Position numbers and translations under genes: made by a program | Assembly: GCA_003254885.1 (NCBI GenBank) | Contig: QANT01000497.1 | Location: forward strand, 1-64,000 | Length of the DNA: 64,000 nucleotides | Source: Purshia tridentata | Lineage: Eukaryota > Streptophyta > Magnoliopsida > Rosales > Rosaceae | Reading direction: 5' to 3' | Notes under the pieces: model-generated | Databases searched by the model: none | The model's input: the letters and a program-made list of their open reading frames with translations, nothing else | What the model was told of the DNA's origin: nothing | In this document: piece by piece, positions 20,154 to 35,822 of the stretch | Numbering within the stretch: the first letter of the stretch is position 1 | Layout of the letters: each line of letters begins with the position of its first letter

Positions 20154-22505
20154 ATGGGTCGCGGAAAGATAACAATTTCGAGGATAGAAAACCGAACCAC
20201 AAGGCAAGTGACCTTTGCAAAACGCCGAGCAGGGCTGTTCAAGAAGACTCATGAGCTCTCTGTGCTTTGTGATGCCCAGATCGGCCTTGTCATCTTCTCA
20301 AGCACTGGGAAGTTGTTTCAGTATTCCAGTGACGCTTCAAGGTTAATTGTTTGCATATTTAATTTAATTTTCATTCTAGTTCTTTCCAATTTTGATCAGT
20401 TACTCTCATTTGCTTGTGTTTAATTTGTTGTTTTTGTTGCATGCCACTTGGGTTTTGTGATCTGCTCCTAATCTCTCTCTCTCTCTCTCGATCTCTCAAT
20501 GGGTTTTTTTTTTTTTTTTTTNTTTTTTTTTTTTTTCCTGAGCACCATATATTTAGGTTGATTGTTACACAGTTTGTACGTACTATGGTTAATTTGACTA
20601 TTAATCATCAGTTTTAGCCCCTTTAGCAACATGAAATTTGAATGATTTGACCAATTATGACATTTACTTGTCAATTTGGTCAGATCTGCATAACTAGGGT
20701 TTCTCCCGGATGTCAATTTTTGCGTGAGCAACCAGTTCATGATTATTATGTCAGCACATGCAAGAATATCAGAACTTCATCATGATCCACTATTACTTCT
20801 CTGATATATATCTCAGATGTTAGATGTTGATATGTACCGGCTAAAGTTTTATTTTATGACTTGTTCGTCTCCCTATTATTTTTGTCTATATATATATATA
20901 TGCATTAATTAATGTTACAAAGTTTCAATTTTCCATAATTAATTTGTAAGATATATATTTCCATTTTCATTATTCTAGATCTTTTATCAATATGTTCGTA
21001 TTTCTAATGGGTATAATTACATTATACATATATAATGATCGAATTGAGCAATGCACCATTATATTGAAAAGGGTATATATTATTCTAGATCTTTTATCAA
21101 TATGTTCATATTTCTAATGGGTATAATTACATTATACATATATAATGATCGAATCGAGCTATGCACCATTATATTGAAAAGGGTGTGTGTATATATATAT
21201 ATACACAAATACACTGACTAATCATAGTTCAAAATATAGAGATCGATGATATCTCACGTACAAATATTGTAATTAATTGCAGTAATATTTTTATTCCAGT
21301 TCACTCACCCAATTATAATGTTAATAAGTACTACTCATGGTTTATGTTTTGATATATAGCATGGAGGAAATCATACAAAGGTATCAGGTTGTTAAAGGGA
21401 CTCGTATACCACAACACAATGACACGGTATACATCATACATGTATATATAGCTCACCTCATTATGTACTGAATTAGTTCATTATTAAATTGTACGTGAAT
21501 TAACCTTGAAATTAATTAATTTGTAAATATAGGAATATATGAATACTGAGCTAAGAAGAATGAGGAAAGAAACTCAGGATCTGCAACTGAGTTTGCAACG
21601 CTACACTGGTGAGGATTTGAGTTGTGTGCGATTTGAGGATTTGGAGGAGCTTGAACACCAGCTAGAGCTCTCTGTTAACAGGGTTCGAGCTAGGAAGGTG
21701 CATATATATATTACATGTGCTTTAATTAATTACATATAATTTTGGTTTTCTTGTTTTCTTTTCTTCTTAATTTGTTTGATGATTAATTAATTGGCTACTG
21801 CATATATATATGTACTTGCAGCTTGAGGTGTTACAACAGCAGGGGGACAATCTTCGCAGAAAGGTAATTAAAATTTACAAATCCATCTCTTGCTAGCTAT
21901 ATATATATATCTTATGTTACTACTTTGAATTATTAATTAATGATCTCAAGTTTTGTTCTGTGTTCATATTTATATATATATAACTACAGGCCAAAATACT
22001 GGAGGACGAGAATGAGCAACTATGCCATCTGGTGATTATGATGAGCAGCGTTTAAATTATCATCTTAATTTGTTTTAACTACTAATTAATTAATTAATTT
22101 TGGAAATGAAATAAATGAATTAGATTAAGGGGCATCAGCAGGCAGCATTTGATGAGCAGCAGCAACATCATCAACAGCAGGAGTTGGAATTGGAATTGGT
22201 GCCAAAGGGTGAGCATATTGAGCATAATAGACATGTGCACGTACTGGATCAATTCCCATTTGGTGGTGAAGAACAACCAAGCAGTGTGCTCAGCCTTGCA
22301 ACCCTGCAGCCTCCACCAGTACCTCATTTCAACCCTGGCTACCCTCTCCACCCTACTCACCACGATTTCACTCTCAGCCGCTCCATCTATGGTACCCTAT
22401 ATAGCTTATTATCCCAATTAATATTAATATTAATGCATGCACACCCACTTTTAATTTAATTATATATATATATTTATTCAGTATATATGATCTTTTGCAG
22501 AGTGA
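20154..22505 (+). CDS. AGL63: B-sister MADS-box transcription factor (AGL63/GORDITA or TT16 type), 258 aa, 7 exons
   Basis: MIKC-type MADS factors of the B-sister clade act in ovule, seed-coat and fruit development and bind CArG boxes as dimers. Exons are 20154-20341, 21360-21426, 21533-21697, 21822-21863, 21990-22031, 22124-22391 and 22501-22505, all GT-AG with frame kept. The MADS domain covers residues 1-60 ([20 protein letters not shown] onward). The signature [15 protein letters not shown] and the K-box start [21 protein letters not shown] are typical of B-sister proteins. The C-terminus has [19 protein letters not shown], the B-sister version of the PI-like motif. The third exon is 165 bp, where canonical MIKC genes have separate exons of about 62 and 100 bp, so one intron is missing. 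The neighbour family at 5588 sits beside GOA/AGL63 in Arabidopsis, which favours the AGL63 lineage. The last exon is very short and is the least certain part. Confidence 0.9.
20971..21184 (+). repeat. 110-bp tandem duplication in MADS intron 1
   Basis: TATTCTAGATCTTTTATCAA at 20971 starts again at 21081, and the two units differ at only a few positions. They lie in the first intron of the MADS gene, downstream of the poly-T run with one N at 20522. First introns of MADS genes often carry regulatory sites, so the duplication could matter for expression; this is inference. Confidence 0.85.
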
Positions 22506-24195
22506 AAGAACGAATTTATGAGAATGGCTTATGGAGTACTATGGCATATCAAGAAGAAAAAGGATGTTTGGATTATATATCCTCATATTATCAATTACTT
22601 TCAGGCTTTTGGACTTATATATAAGAGTACAAGAATATTAATATCTCCTTTATATATGTTCTTGATTTGGGCATTTTTCATTTCTAGTACAGTTTTATTC
22701 ACTTTTTCTAGCGAAAGATTGAGGATGCTGGTTTTATTTGTTCTCTTTGGTGTGGTGTTGATTGTTATTGTTAATTAATTATATATATGAATTAGTGATG
22801 ATGTGTATCACTCTAGAATGACCATATATAACTTTATGGGTTATTAATCAATATGTTCTATAGTCAAATTGGAATATTTATTGTGATCATAAATATATAT
22901 ACACATCATAGGGACCTGCAGACGTTTGTCCCGAATATTGCTTATGAATTCAATCAAAGGGACCTAATTCTGCGCCATATTCCATTCACTGTTCCATTTT
23001 GATATTCACGGAAAATTTTGGATTTTCTCGGGAAAAAGAGGTGGCCAAGAAGGCGTAGATGGCCATGAAGAAGAAGAAAGCGGCAGTGCGTCCGGTTGAC
23101 GATCGAGCCAAGATCTGCGTTGAACTCATTGTTTGACGACGTCGTTGCATGTCGTTGGAGATTATTGTCATACGCTACATGTTGTCTCTTAAACGACATT
23201 TATGGTTGTGCCACCTGTTTGTGTCATGTTGGAACAGAACAGTGATGATGCCTCATTCCTCATGTCTCATGTCGTACGCTACGTATTATGTGTGCTACTA
23301 CTGCTAGGAGAGGTTGACTGGTTTGGTCGTCGTGTTCCACATGTTTTGCATGTGGCTCAAATCTTTCTTACATATATAGCGACGTGAAGCCAACATAACA
23401 TAGATCAGTTTTTGTTTTTCTTATTGGGGCTGGTTTGATAGCAATTATTTCCAAAGGAAATATAAATTATATAATTCAGAAAAAACTAAATAGGGTTATT
23501 TGCATATGTATTCTCTGAAATTATAATTTTGTCTCACTTTTATTTTATTTTTTAAAAGTTTAAAGTCTTAATTTATTTCAAAAAATTTATCTCTCGTTTT
23601 ACATTACTCGAAATTGTCAAGTTTATCAATACTATCTTTTGAATTTATGACGAAATTGCTCCTTCACGTAAACAAGATACTTGACGATTGGAGATTATGT
23701 AGAACATTCAATAAATTTTTAAGGATTAAAATGTAATTTTAAACTTTCAAAAAATGAAGTGAGACAACAAAATTATAATTTTAATAAATAAATATGCAAA
23801 TAAGCCAACAAAGTAAGCAAATTAATGAACAAGAAACTTAGATTTAGGTCCTTCAATATAACAAAATTTAGATAGAAACTAGTAGAGTTTTAAAATTCGT
23901 AATAAAATCCTTTTCTGCCATGTAGGATTTTTTATTTCAAAATTTTCTATATTATTATTTGAAATATTTTAAAATAATTAATGACTTATAATATTTTAAA
24001 TCCTAAAGTTTTTGAGATTTGAAATTTAAAATCTCACAAATTATGAGATAAAACCCCTAAACTTAAATTCTAAACGTTAATCCTCAAAATAATACCAAAA
24101 ATTTAGATTTAAAATCTAAATTAAAAGCTCTAAAATATTCATCCTACAACCTAATCTATAAACCAGAAAACTAAACTCTTAACGTGGATTAATTT

Positions 24196-24325
24196 GATAC
24201 ATTTTAATTGTACCAATATGCGTGTTGGTACATTTCAGTTGTACCAATATGGTTGTTCGTACATTTTAGTTATGCCAGATAAAGAGTTTGGTACATTTCA
24301 ACTGAACTAACATCCATTTGAGAGA
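24196..24325 (+). repeat. 31-bp minisatellite, four diverged units
   Basis: Units share (G)TACATTT(T/C)A(G/A)TTGTACCAATATG and decay along the array. The core TGGTACA/TGTACCA is partly palindromic. No coding potential. Confidence 0.6.
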
Positions 24326-25854
24326 AAGGAGAAAGAGAGAAAAAACAAAAAAAAACACACTCCATCTCATCGCCCAATGGTGATCTGTAAAATCAACCAT
24401 AATGACAAACATAAAATTTCAACTTTACTTGTGTACTTGGAGGATAACGATTTAGAGATCGAATATGCCTATATGGATCTTCCATGTTCTGCACTAATAA
24501 CAACTAAGTTCTACAAAGAATTCGTAAAAATAAATGTGAAAATACAAGAGAAAGATTAAGGGGAAACAACAACTAAACCTTGAAGCCTTGAAGAACATCA
24601 AGCTGTTTCCAAAATCCTTATGCCTTTTGTTCTACTTTTTTTTTCAGCATACCAAAATAAATCCCCCTCTATGTCCTTTTTCTCCTTTTTAAAATGTACA
24701 TAACTTCCTTAATTGACGTCGACTCCAAAAGGAGATGATAAATACATCTATCTTTTGGATGTATAAGGGGTGAAAATATTGGCATGATAAATCCCCCTCT
24801 ATGGCTGAATGTATCTAGCTTGAATATTGGCCTGATGGCTGCAAGGCAAAGACTCCTTTCTAGAGTCTCTTTCCTCTACAACCATGAAAAAAAGGCTATG
24901 AAATATGAATTAATTCCTTTCATTTATCCATCCAAAAAATTCTAAATAATAGGATTTTAATTCCTTTAATTTAGCCATGTAGATAATTCTTTGAAAATAG
25001 GATTTAATTTTTATTTTGACATGTAATTAAAATTTTGACATGGCACTTAGTAAAAGGCCTTTGTGTCGAATTAAAAGAATTTTATTATGAATTTGAAAAC
25101 ACCCCGGTTTTTGTCTAAAAACTGTTTTGCCCAAGGATCTAGGCCTAATTATCTCATTAATGAACATTCAATTTTCATTTTTAGAAGAAGAATAAATAAT
25201 TTGGTAAACTAAAGGAAAGTGTAGGTGGAATGATAAGTTGATGAGTGGTTTGGATCACAGGCCTTCTGAAAAGTAGAAAAAGAAATTAATGAAGTAGGTC
25301 CTAGAGCATAACCTTGGTAGCTACTGATGAATAATATAAGTCAAGGGTAAGACACTCTTGCTATGCTAAAAACTTTACACTATCAACTTAATTAACCGAT
25401 TATAGTCATTGAAGATGCTTCAGCTGACACGTACCCTGATGTTACTTTGATATTTATCTTCTTTATTGTTTGGAGGTATTCAAGCTCCTAAGCTCCATTT
25501 TTTAACTAAACTAAATAAGGGCATCACATTCAAGTATTCAACTTAATATTCTGAATCTCAATTGGTTGATAATGTTTTAAATTGTTTTCACCTAGGCTAG
25601 ACCCATTATGAATCTCATTTTTAATTCTAACAATGTTACCATGTCACTTACCTTTATGATATATTGCTTGAGCGATATTGATGAGACAATATTGTTTTAT
25701 AATATATCAAATTGATAAAAATATGATGTGATAGTTAATTTATTAATTAACAGTTGATAGTTCTAATTGTTGTTAGTAATCACACATTAACTATCGCATC
25801 ATTCAATCAACTCATGTGGTAAAAATTCCCATTCACGTGCCCTTCCCATTGATC

Positions 25855-25872
25855 TACTTCTTTAATTAGTGT

Positions 25873-25910
<38 letters not shown>

Positions 25911-25985
25911 ATCAACTTTCATATTTTTACTTCTTTAATTAGTGTGAGATATATATATATATTTACCATCAACTTTCATATTTTA
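25855..25985 (+). repeat. Tandem duplication around an (AT)n microsatellite
   Basis: TACTTCTTTAATTAGTGTGA, an (AT)n tract and TTTACCATCAACTTTCATAT occur twice in a row. The first AT tract (25874-25906) is about twice as long as the second. This is typical of slippage or unequal pairing. Confidence 0.8.
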
Positions 25986-26616
25986 GGCCAAAGTCACTTT
26001 AAACTTTGGTTCAATATGATCAGTTGCCTTAACAAGAAAAGAGTGGTATCAATTGTCAATGCAAACATGTAGCATAAAGCATGTTTTTTCTTTATAAAAT
26101 TAACATACATGTAACAAAATTTTATTAGTGTTAATGTGAAGTGTATCACCCACCCAATAAAGTAAATGTGAATATATGTCCAAATCAAAGTAATGTTTAA
26201 AATGCTTTGTTTCCCTACCAATTTAAACAGATGAATTTTCCCATAATTAAATGCTGAAATAAATATACCTCATATTTTGAATTATGTCACTATCTGAATA
26301 AATGTAATGGTACATCATAACATATATGTATGAAAAATCCCTATATAATTCCTCTATCAATTACAAGTTTACAAAATATTTATAGTGTCCCTTTATTTTT
26401 CCCTCTACCTCTCTGTCCTTACAAAGTAAAAGCAAGGAAACAAAGGTGTCTTCCACTACACCCGTAGTGCACGTTAGCACCGTACGCCCAACCCCCAAAG
26501 GAATGAATATGAGTGAGCTCCGATCCATCAAAATCAAGAAGACCAAACCGACTTCACCTTCTTCAACCTCTTCCCATGCCCGCAACAAAACCCAAAGCCT
26601 AACCCAATTTGTCTAC

Positions 26617-29211
26617 ATGGCGCGAAAATCGTCGCTCATTAAGCAAACCCTAGCCACGATCGTCGTCGTCCTGGTGGTCTACGCCTTACTCAGCACCTTT
26701 CTCAGCCCCGGTTCCATTAATTCCAAGCGCGAGTCTGCCCTCCCCTCCTCCTTCGCCTCCGCTTCGATCTCCTCCAACATTCTTCTTACCCGAGAAAACC
26801 AGCCCAATTTTCCCGGGAAATCCGTCAATGTCTACCTGTACGACCTCCCGAAGCGGTTCACTTACGGAGTCATCGAGCAACACTCTCTGGCCCGCGGTGG
26901 CCGACCCGACGACGACGTTTCGAAGCTCAAGTACCCCGGTCACCAGCACATGGGAGAGTGGTACTTATTCCAGGACCTGCTGCGGCCCGAATCGGACCGG
27001 GTCGGATCGCCTGTGGTGAGGGTCTTTGATCCGGAAGACGCGGACCTCTTTTACGTGCCGTTCTTCTCGTCGCTGAGCCTGATAGTCAATACGGGTCGGC
27101 CGGCTTCCGGGTCGGGTTCTGACCCGGCGAGGCCGGTGTACAGCGACGAGGAGAACCAGGACGCGTTGGTGGAGTGGCTGGAGGAGCAGGAGTATTGGAA
27201 GAGGAACGATGGGCGAGACCACGTGTTCATGGCTTCGGATCCCAATGCTCTGTACAGAGTGATCGATAAGATTAGAAAAGCTGTCTTGCTTGTTTGCGAT
27301 TTCGGGCGGTTGAAGGCGGACCAAGGGTCGCTTGTGAAGGACGTCATCGTGCCCTACACGCACCGCATCAACAGTTACGAAGGCCCCATCGACGTCGAGA
27401 AGCGCAAGACCTTGTTGTTCTTCATGGGCAACCGCTTTCGCAAAGAGGTACATCTTCAATTGCTTACTAAAATTCTGTATGTTCATCATTCTTGTTGGTT
27501 TTTATAGTTGTTTGCTTGTGGTATGCTTGAAATGTTGCGTAAGGATTTGGGTATGTATAAACTCTGGTTCGTAGGATCACTTATCTGGTTGATCTAATGT
27601 TTTTGGCTTTTGGGGTCGTTATTGTGTTTGTAGGGTGGGAAAATACGTGATTTGCTTTTCCAAGAGCTTGAAAATGAAGAGGATGTCACAGTAAAACATG
27701 GAACACAATCCAGAGAGAGTCGGCGGGCTGCTTCACATGGGATGCATACGTCTAAGTTCTGTTTAAATCCTGCCGGTGATACACCATCAGCTTGCCGACT
27801 TTTTGATTCTATAGTTAGCTTGTGTGTCCCTGTGATAGTCAGCAATAACATTGAGCTGCCATTTGAAGATGTTATTGACTACAGAAAGATAGCAATATTT
27901 GTAGAGTCTAGTACGGCTTTGAAGCCAGGATTTTTGGTCTCAATGCTGAGGGATATCACCACTGAGAGGATTCTTGAATATCAAAAGGAACTGAATGAGG
28001 TTAGTACATTTTCTCTGTATTTTGTGGTTTTAATTTTCTTTTTCTTGTTCTAGTTTTTTCGAATTTATTTCTTCTTTAGTTCTTGCTTTTGTTGTTTCTT
28101 TTATTCATTTCCAGTAAGAAAAGTTTTAACATTTTGTTTGGTTGAAGACCAAGTGTGTAAAAAAGGGTAATGGTGAAATGAAGAGTAAGAAAGGGAAAAC
28201 ATTGAACTGTTTAAGTTTTCGTTTCTGTGTGGGAAGGAAGCGAATGTATATACATGCATGCACACACATCCACGTTCTGATGAGTATCAATTGTAACTCA
28301 TCTGTTAGATCAAATATGAGTGACTGAGATGTAGGCCCTCAACTTAGGTACTCATTATACTGCCTTCGTGTGAGCTTGTGTGTGTAAGAGTCTGGAAGAA
28401 ATTTATAAGATTTTGTCTTTTATGACCATATACATAAAGATTATAGACAGACGGTTGAGATGCAAGTCTTCAGTTTTAAGTTCATAAGATTTTGTGTCTT
28501 TTATAACCATATACATAGACAGATCAATCTCTTCTTTGAACGAGGCATCTTATGCAATAAACCTCTAAATTTCAAATTAATTCCAACTAAGATATTGAAT
28601 GATGCTAAAATATTTGCCCAGTAGAGAACTTAAAACTAATTTTATATCAATCTCCCCAATTTTACTGTCCTAAAATCACCGTGGAAAGCAGAAGGGTGCA
28701 AAAAGAATAATTCTGTTTTCATGGATAGATTGTCTCCTACGGGGTAAACTCATATAATACACTGAACAGGTGTGGCTATAAGAGCAAGGGTATGTTGAAA
28801 AGTGGCTAGGTAGATTGGGATAATGATGTGGATTGTGGCAAAGTGGTGCTTAAGCATAAGAATTTTGCAATTTTAGTTTTTGTGCATGCCATTAATGTGA
28901 CAGCAATTTGTTATGCACATTTATATGAAATGTTATGAAATATTGAATCATCTACCAAGTAATTAACAGTGCACAGGTAATGCCAGTTCCAAAGATTAAT
29001 CTGTATTGATCTAAATTTCTTGATTCAGGTGAAGCATTATTTTCAATATGAAATACCAAATGGAGCAGTGAATGAAATCTGGCGCCAGATCGCACAGAAG
29101 CTCCCTTTTATTAAATTGACAATCAACCGTGACAAACGACTTGTCAAGAGGGATTTGAGTGCGCCAGACTGCTCTTGTCTCTGTTCAAACCAGAGTGTAG
29201 CCAGCATATGA
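26617..29211 (+). CDS. ARAD1: ARAD1-like arabinosyltransferase (GT47 exostosin family), 459 aa, 3 exons
   Basis: Family members are Golgi type II membrane proteins that transfer arabinose onto pectic arabinan (rhamnogalacturonan I side chains). Exons are 26617-27447, 27634-27999 and 29029-29211, with junctions in frame. After MARKSS a single membrane anchor covers about residues 8-28. The lumenal exostosin domain then has [80 protein letters not shown] and the [10 protein letters not shown] stretch. The C-terminal CSCLCSNQS is also typical. The frame is open further upstream, with ATGs at 26503 and 26509, but MARKSS is the family start and 26617 is preferred. Intron 2 is about 1 kb. The first exon is markedly GC-rich compared with its surroundings. 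Family length is about 450-460 aa. Confidence 0.93.
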
Positions 29212-30539
29212 TGCCACTTTCTTCATGAGGCTACTTCATCTCTGTCAATCATTTGGAGCTTCATTGGATCTGAAAGCCTTGGATCAACTATAGGCCGATG
29301 AAGGACTCTTTTTCTGCATTTGGGAAGAGTGACGATTAGTTGCTGCATATGGTTGCTGCTTTAATTTAAGCGGAAGAGTTATTCTACTTATAACAAAGCT
29401 GAAAGACCCATAGTTGTTCCACCCAAACATAGAAGGGGCTGCAGACTTTTGAAAAGAGAAAAATCAATATAAGTTGTAGAATACCAATGTGTTGAGCATA
29501 TGGATCACGTCACTTGTAAATACATTTTTTGTTCTTTATTATTCTATTCTTTTCATAAACATTACAGTTAAATCAAATATCATCTAATTCAAAGCTCACA
29601 ATATCATATGGATACTTGATTTTTATGGTTATGGGTGATACAATTTTTTTTTTTTATTTACTTGATTAATATTGCCTTTGTTTTTTTTTGGTCAAAAGTG
29701 TCTTTATTTGAAGTTTTGAACTCAATTATTTTTCCTTCATGTGATTTCTTTTTTCCCCATTTACACATTGCAAAAAAGTTCACAAAAAAAAAAGAATCAG
29801 ACAAAGATGGAAGGTCAAACCCTCCTAGCACTATCCCCACTTAGGGGATCATAACCCCAATCTTCTGTGAGAGCCAGCTACCCAAGAAGATTCAGGTCTC
29901 CAGCCAAGAGGACTTGGATCCCATAGTGGGACTGATGTTGATTATTGGAACCGTGAATTGATCTCAACCTCTCAGAATAACATAAAACATAGGGCTCCAG
30001 TCTGTAAATACTTCTTTAGAGCATAGATCAGTATAGGTTGTTCAAAGATTGTTGGTGTTTTCCAGTTGAGTGCACCTCAGCGAAAAACTTCAAGCATGTA
30101 ACACTCAAGCCAGTTTTTTTTTTTTTTTTTTTCCTATGAGAAAACAATCAATGAATGTGCAAAAAGTTAGCTGGCTTTTTCTATTTTTTTTTTCTGTTCA
30201 CGTCACTTAAACTTATTGTTTTGCCACATGGATAAAGTTGAAGGAAAATTTAACGAATGAGTCGAAATGCACCTTGAGGGGAGGAGATATTTGAACGATT
30301 TATTTTAATTTTGTAATAAAATTGAGGTCAAAGGGGAATAGAGATTTGAACTTGGCATGTGGGGATAAACACACAATACAGCTCAAGACATAAACACAAC
30401 ACTAAAGCCTCCACTTATTTTCTCTGCTGGTCTTTTGGTCCAGATGTTTAAACATTCTGGTTAAGAAAATTATCCACACACATCCTTCATGTAGTGGTGA
30501 TTAAAATTTTATGTATTGTCCATCAGCTTCAGATCATCT
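29212..30539. other. Convergent 3' region between ARAD1-like and HIT genes
   Basis: The two genes point at each other across 1.3 kb. It includes 3' UTRs, a poly-T run at about 30114-30133 and AT-rich DNA. The segment 30290-30420 (GAGGTCAAAGGGGAATAGAG, GATTTGAACTTGGCATGTGG) looks like a dispersed plant repeat of unknown class. No gene recognised. Confidence 0.4.
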
Positions 30540-33453
<2,914 letters not shown>

Positions 33454-33877
33454 TGGCATTCATTTGCAACAAAATACAATGTTTATCAGAACCAGGTATT
33501 TAAGCCCAGTCTGCTCTGCAATACCCACAAGCCATTTCAAGGAAATAAATAAATAAAATAAATTGGAAAATGGGTTCAGAGACTTGGCTAATGTGCAGTG
33601 GCTCACTAGCTAATATATAGCTGGTGGTGGACAAAATCTAGACCGTCCAAATAAATGGGCCATTGGCAAAAGTTTTCAAAAGGATATTACCTAATTTACC
33701 CGCATGTTTGTAGACCTTCTAAATCCTCATTAAACGGTTCTGATGAAGCCAAAAATCCAATACCACCCAATCAAACATGGTCGAGGGACCCATGATATCA
33801 TTAACCCTTCTTTTAGTTATCTCGAAGATGACAATTAGACAGAAGAGAAAGCCTTGGCAAAATAGAGAAAGAAAAAA
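33454..33877. promoter_or_regulatory. 424-bp bidirectional upstream region shared by HINT2-like and SRX
   Basis: Only 424 bp separate the two divergent start codons, and this includes both leaders. On the minus strand a TTAAATA sequence (reverse complement of 33498-33504) lies about 45 bp before the HIT start codon. No equally good TATA element is visible on the plus side. The middle holds CAAT-type sequences such as CCACCCAATCAAA near 33765. Coordinated expression is an inference from the geometry. Confidence 0.6.
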
Positions 33878-35081
33878 ATGGCGAATTTTGTTCTGCAAGT
33901 ACCAAACAGCTTGAGGAGCTTCACTGTTTCTGCTTCTCTTTCATCTAATGGTACGAAAAATATCCTTGGTTAATCAGTTAATGGGTCAGTTTTTTATTTG
34001 TTAGTTTTTCTTGTTATAAAATGTAAAATTTGATAAGAATTATATTTTCAGGGTCTCCTCCTTTGAGTTATAGTGGTAGTAGTGGAGGGGGTGGTGGGCC
34101 AGTGATATTGGAGCTTCCTCTTGATAAGATAAGGAGACCTTTGATGAGAACCAGAGCTAACGACCAAAACAAGGTTCAAGAACTCGTGGATAGCATTCGT
34201 GAAATTGGCCTACAAGTACCTGTAAGCACTGCTTAACAACCCCAACTCATTATTTGCTTTATTGGGTTTGTATTTTCTGTTTGGTTTCCTAGAAAGTGAA
34301 GACAAACTATCCTCTTATTAAGATTAGTTTTGAACTTTTGGGTACCATGTTTCACGTGGTCTAGGTGATTTGGATAATGAATGATTTACCATCTTAAAAT
34401 ATAAGTAAAAATTAAGTCTCTGTATGAATGTGTACGAATCTCGTTATGTAAAATACTAAAATGGATTAGCTTGTGCTTAGAAAATGGATTTTTTTACATC
34501 TTAAAGGCTCCATGTAATATAATGCTGACATGCAGGAGTTGGATTTCTGATTTAAAGGGCTGTCATATGACTCATATTCATACATGAATTGCAAAAATCA
34601 CTTTTAATACCTTAGTGGGATCCAAAATCACTTTTTATTTGACTCTTTCTCTTTTTAAGGCAGATTGATGTACTTGAGGTCGAAGGAGTTTATTATGGTA
34701 TGCGCTTATCATTATTCTCCACAAAGACTTGTTATTCTTTATCTTTGTTCGTCACAAACAATTGAAAGTTCTAGTGGAAAGTGAGAAAAAGAGAATGCAA
34801 AAAGGAAAACTCCTTTGGGGATGTCGTAGCCGCTCATGAGGTTCTCAGGATCATAGCTCATGATTTTCTCATGTTTTTGTAGGTTTCTCTGGTTGTCATC
34901 GCTATGAAGCTCACCAGCGTCTCGGGCTCCCAACAATACGTTGCAAAATTCGCCGGGGAACAAAAGAAACTCTCCGGTATTTTTTCCGGGTTGAATTAAT
35001 GCTTGTTTAGTTTTACTTGTTCTCTCTATCAATAATTGTACCTCTTTTTTTTCTTCGGCTTGCAGGCATCACCTCCGCTGA
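33878..35081 (+). CDS. SRX: Sulfiredoxin, plastid/mitochondrial type, 128 aa, 5 exons
   Basis: Sulfiredoxin uses ATP and a thiol to reduce over-oxidised (sulfinic) 2-Cys peroxiredoxins. Exons are 33878-33950, 34052-34221, 34664-34697, 34883-34976 and 35066-35081, GT-AG and in frame throughout. The catalytic motif FSGCHRYEAHQRLGLPTIRC contains the active Cys97 and the conserved His-Arg after it. The ParB-like fold is also marked by PVILELPLDKIRRPLMRTR and QELVDSIREIGLQVPIDV. The N-terminal 35 residues are rich in Ser and lack acids, as in organelle transit peptides, followed by a Gly run. The last exon codes only for RHHLR. Length matches Arabidopsis SRX (about 125 aa). Confidence 0.95.
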
Positions 35082-35822
35082 GTTTTAGTGGGTTATCTTC
35101 CAGAGTGAATTCACAGTTTTTACCTAGTTAATAATAGGAATTGCAAGGAATTATTGGGCACTTGTTATCCTGTGCCTATGTTTGTATAGAATCTTGTCAA
35201 TGGCATTAATGTTTAGAAGGTTTATCTGTGTCGATTCTGTGGAAGCTGTTATTCATAAAGATCTGATGTTTTTGGAGAAATGTTGAATATACTAATGCAA
35301 AACTTTGTTCTGTTTTTTATTTCTTTTTCACCAACAGAACTTTGATGTGCGAGCAATTCTTGGAACTTAGATTAGATGCAAGGATAATACCAATAAATAG
35401 TTTAAATGATATCTACTCTTTGTGAAATTTTTACGAAGTTTGGTTTCTAAGGCGAATAGGAATGGAAGAGTACGCATGTCAAATTTTTTTTGCTATTTGG
35501 TGAGAAATTGTTTTCCTTTTTCAGTAATACTATTTCTTGCATAAAATTTCTTGGCTTTAGTCTTTACACAGGCTAGAATTCCTCTGTAGCCCTGTAGGCC
35601 TCATAATTGTAAGTACAAGGTTGCAGAATGTAGAAAGTGACACCAATGGCAAGAATTTACATCAAGGCCACTATAAAGAGGAAACTTTGTCGAGCGATAT
35701 AAATATACAGTGTCAAAATTTACATAATCTGTCCTGTATGTTTATGAATAGCTCAGCGTTGACAAAATTACAAATAGTAGACATTTTACCATCCTCGTTA
35801 CCCTCGACTCCTGGTTAGCCTT
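35082..35822. other. Convergent 3' region between SRX and NAP1
   Basis: It holds both 3' UTRs. A 65-codon plus-strand frame at 35621-35818 has no recognisable features. Nothing else is seen. Confidence 0.5.

Larger units (their letters stand above)
22506..26616. other. Long gene-poor stretch between the MADS and arabinosyltransferase genes
   Basis: The first 300 bp are probably 3' UTR. On the minus strand at 22986-23124 a short frame has a hydrophobic run (AAFFFFMAIYAFLATSF); I do not recognise it. At 24196-24325 four diverged 31-bp units (GGTACATTTCAGTTGTACCA type) form a minisatellite. At 25855-25985 a segment with (AT)n, ending ACCATCAACTTTCATATTTT, is present twice in tandem. The rest is AT-rich without recognised genes. 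The last 250 bp should hold the promoter of the next gene. Confidence 0.4.

Noticed and set aside
26965-27489. A 174-codon minus-strand frame
   Set aside because: It is antisense to the GC-rich first exon of the arabinosyltransferase gene, where long antisense frames are common.
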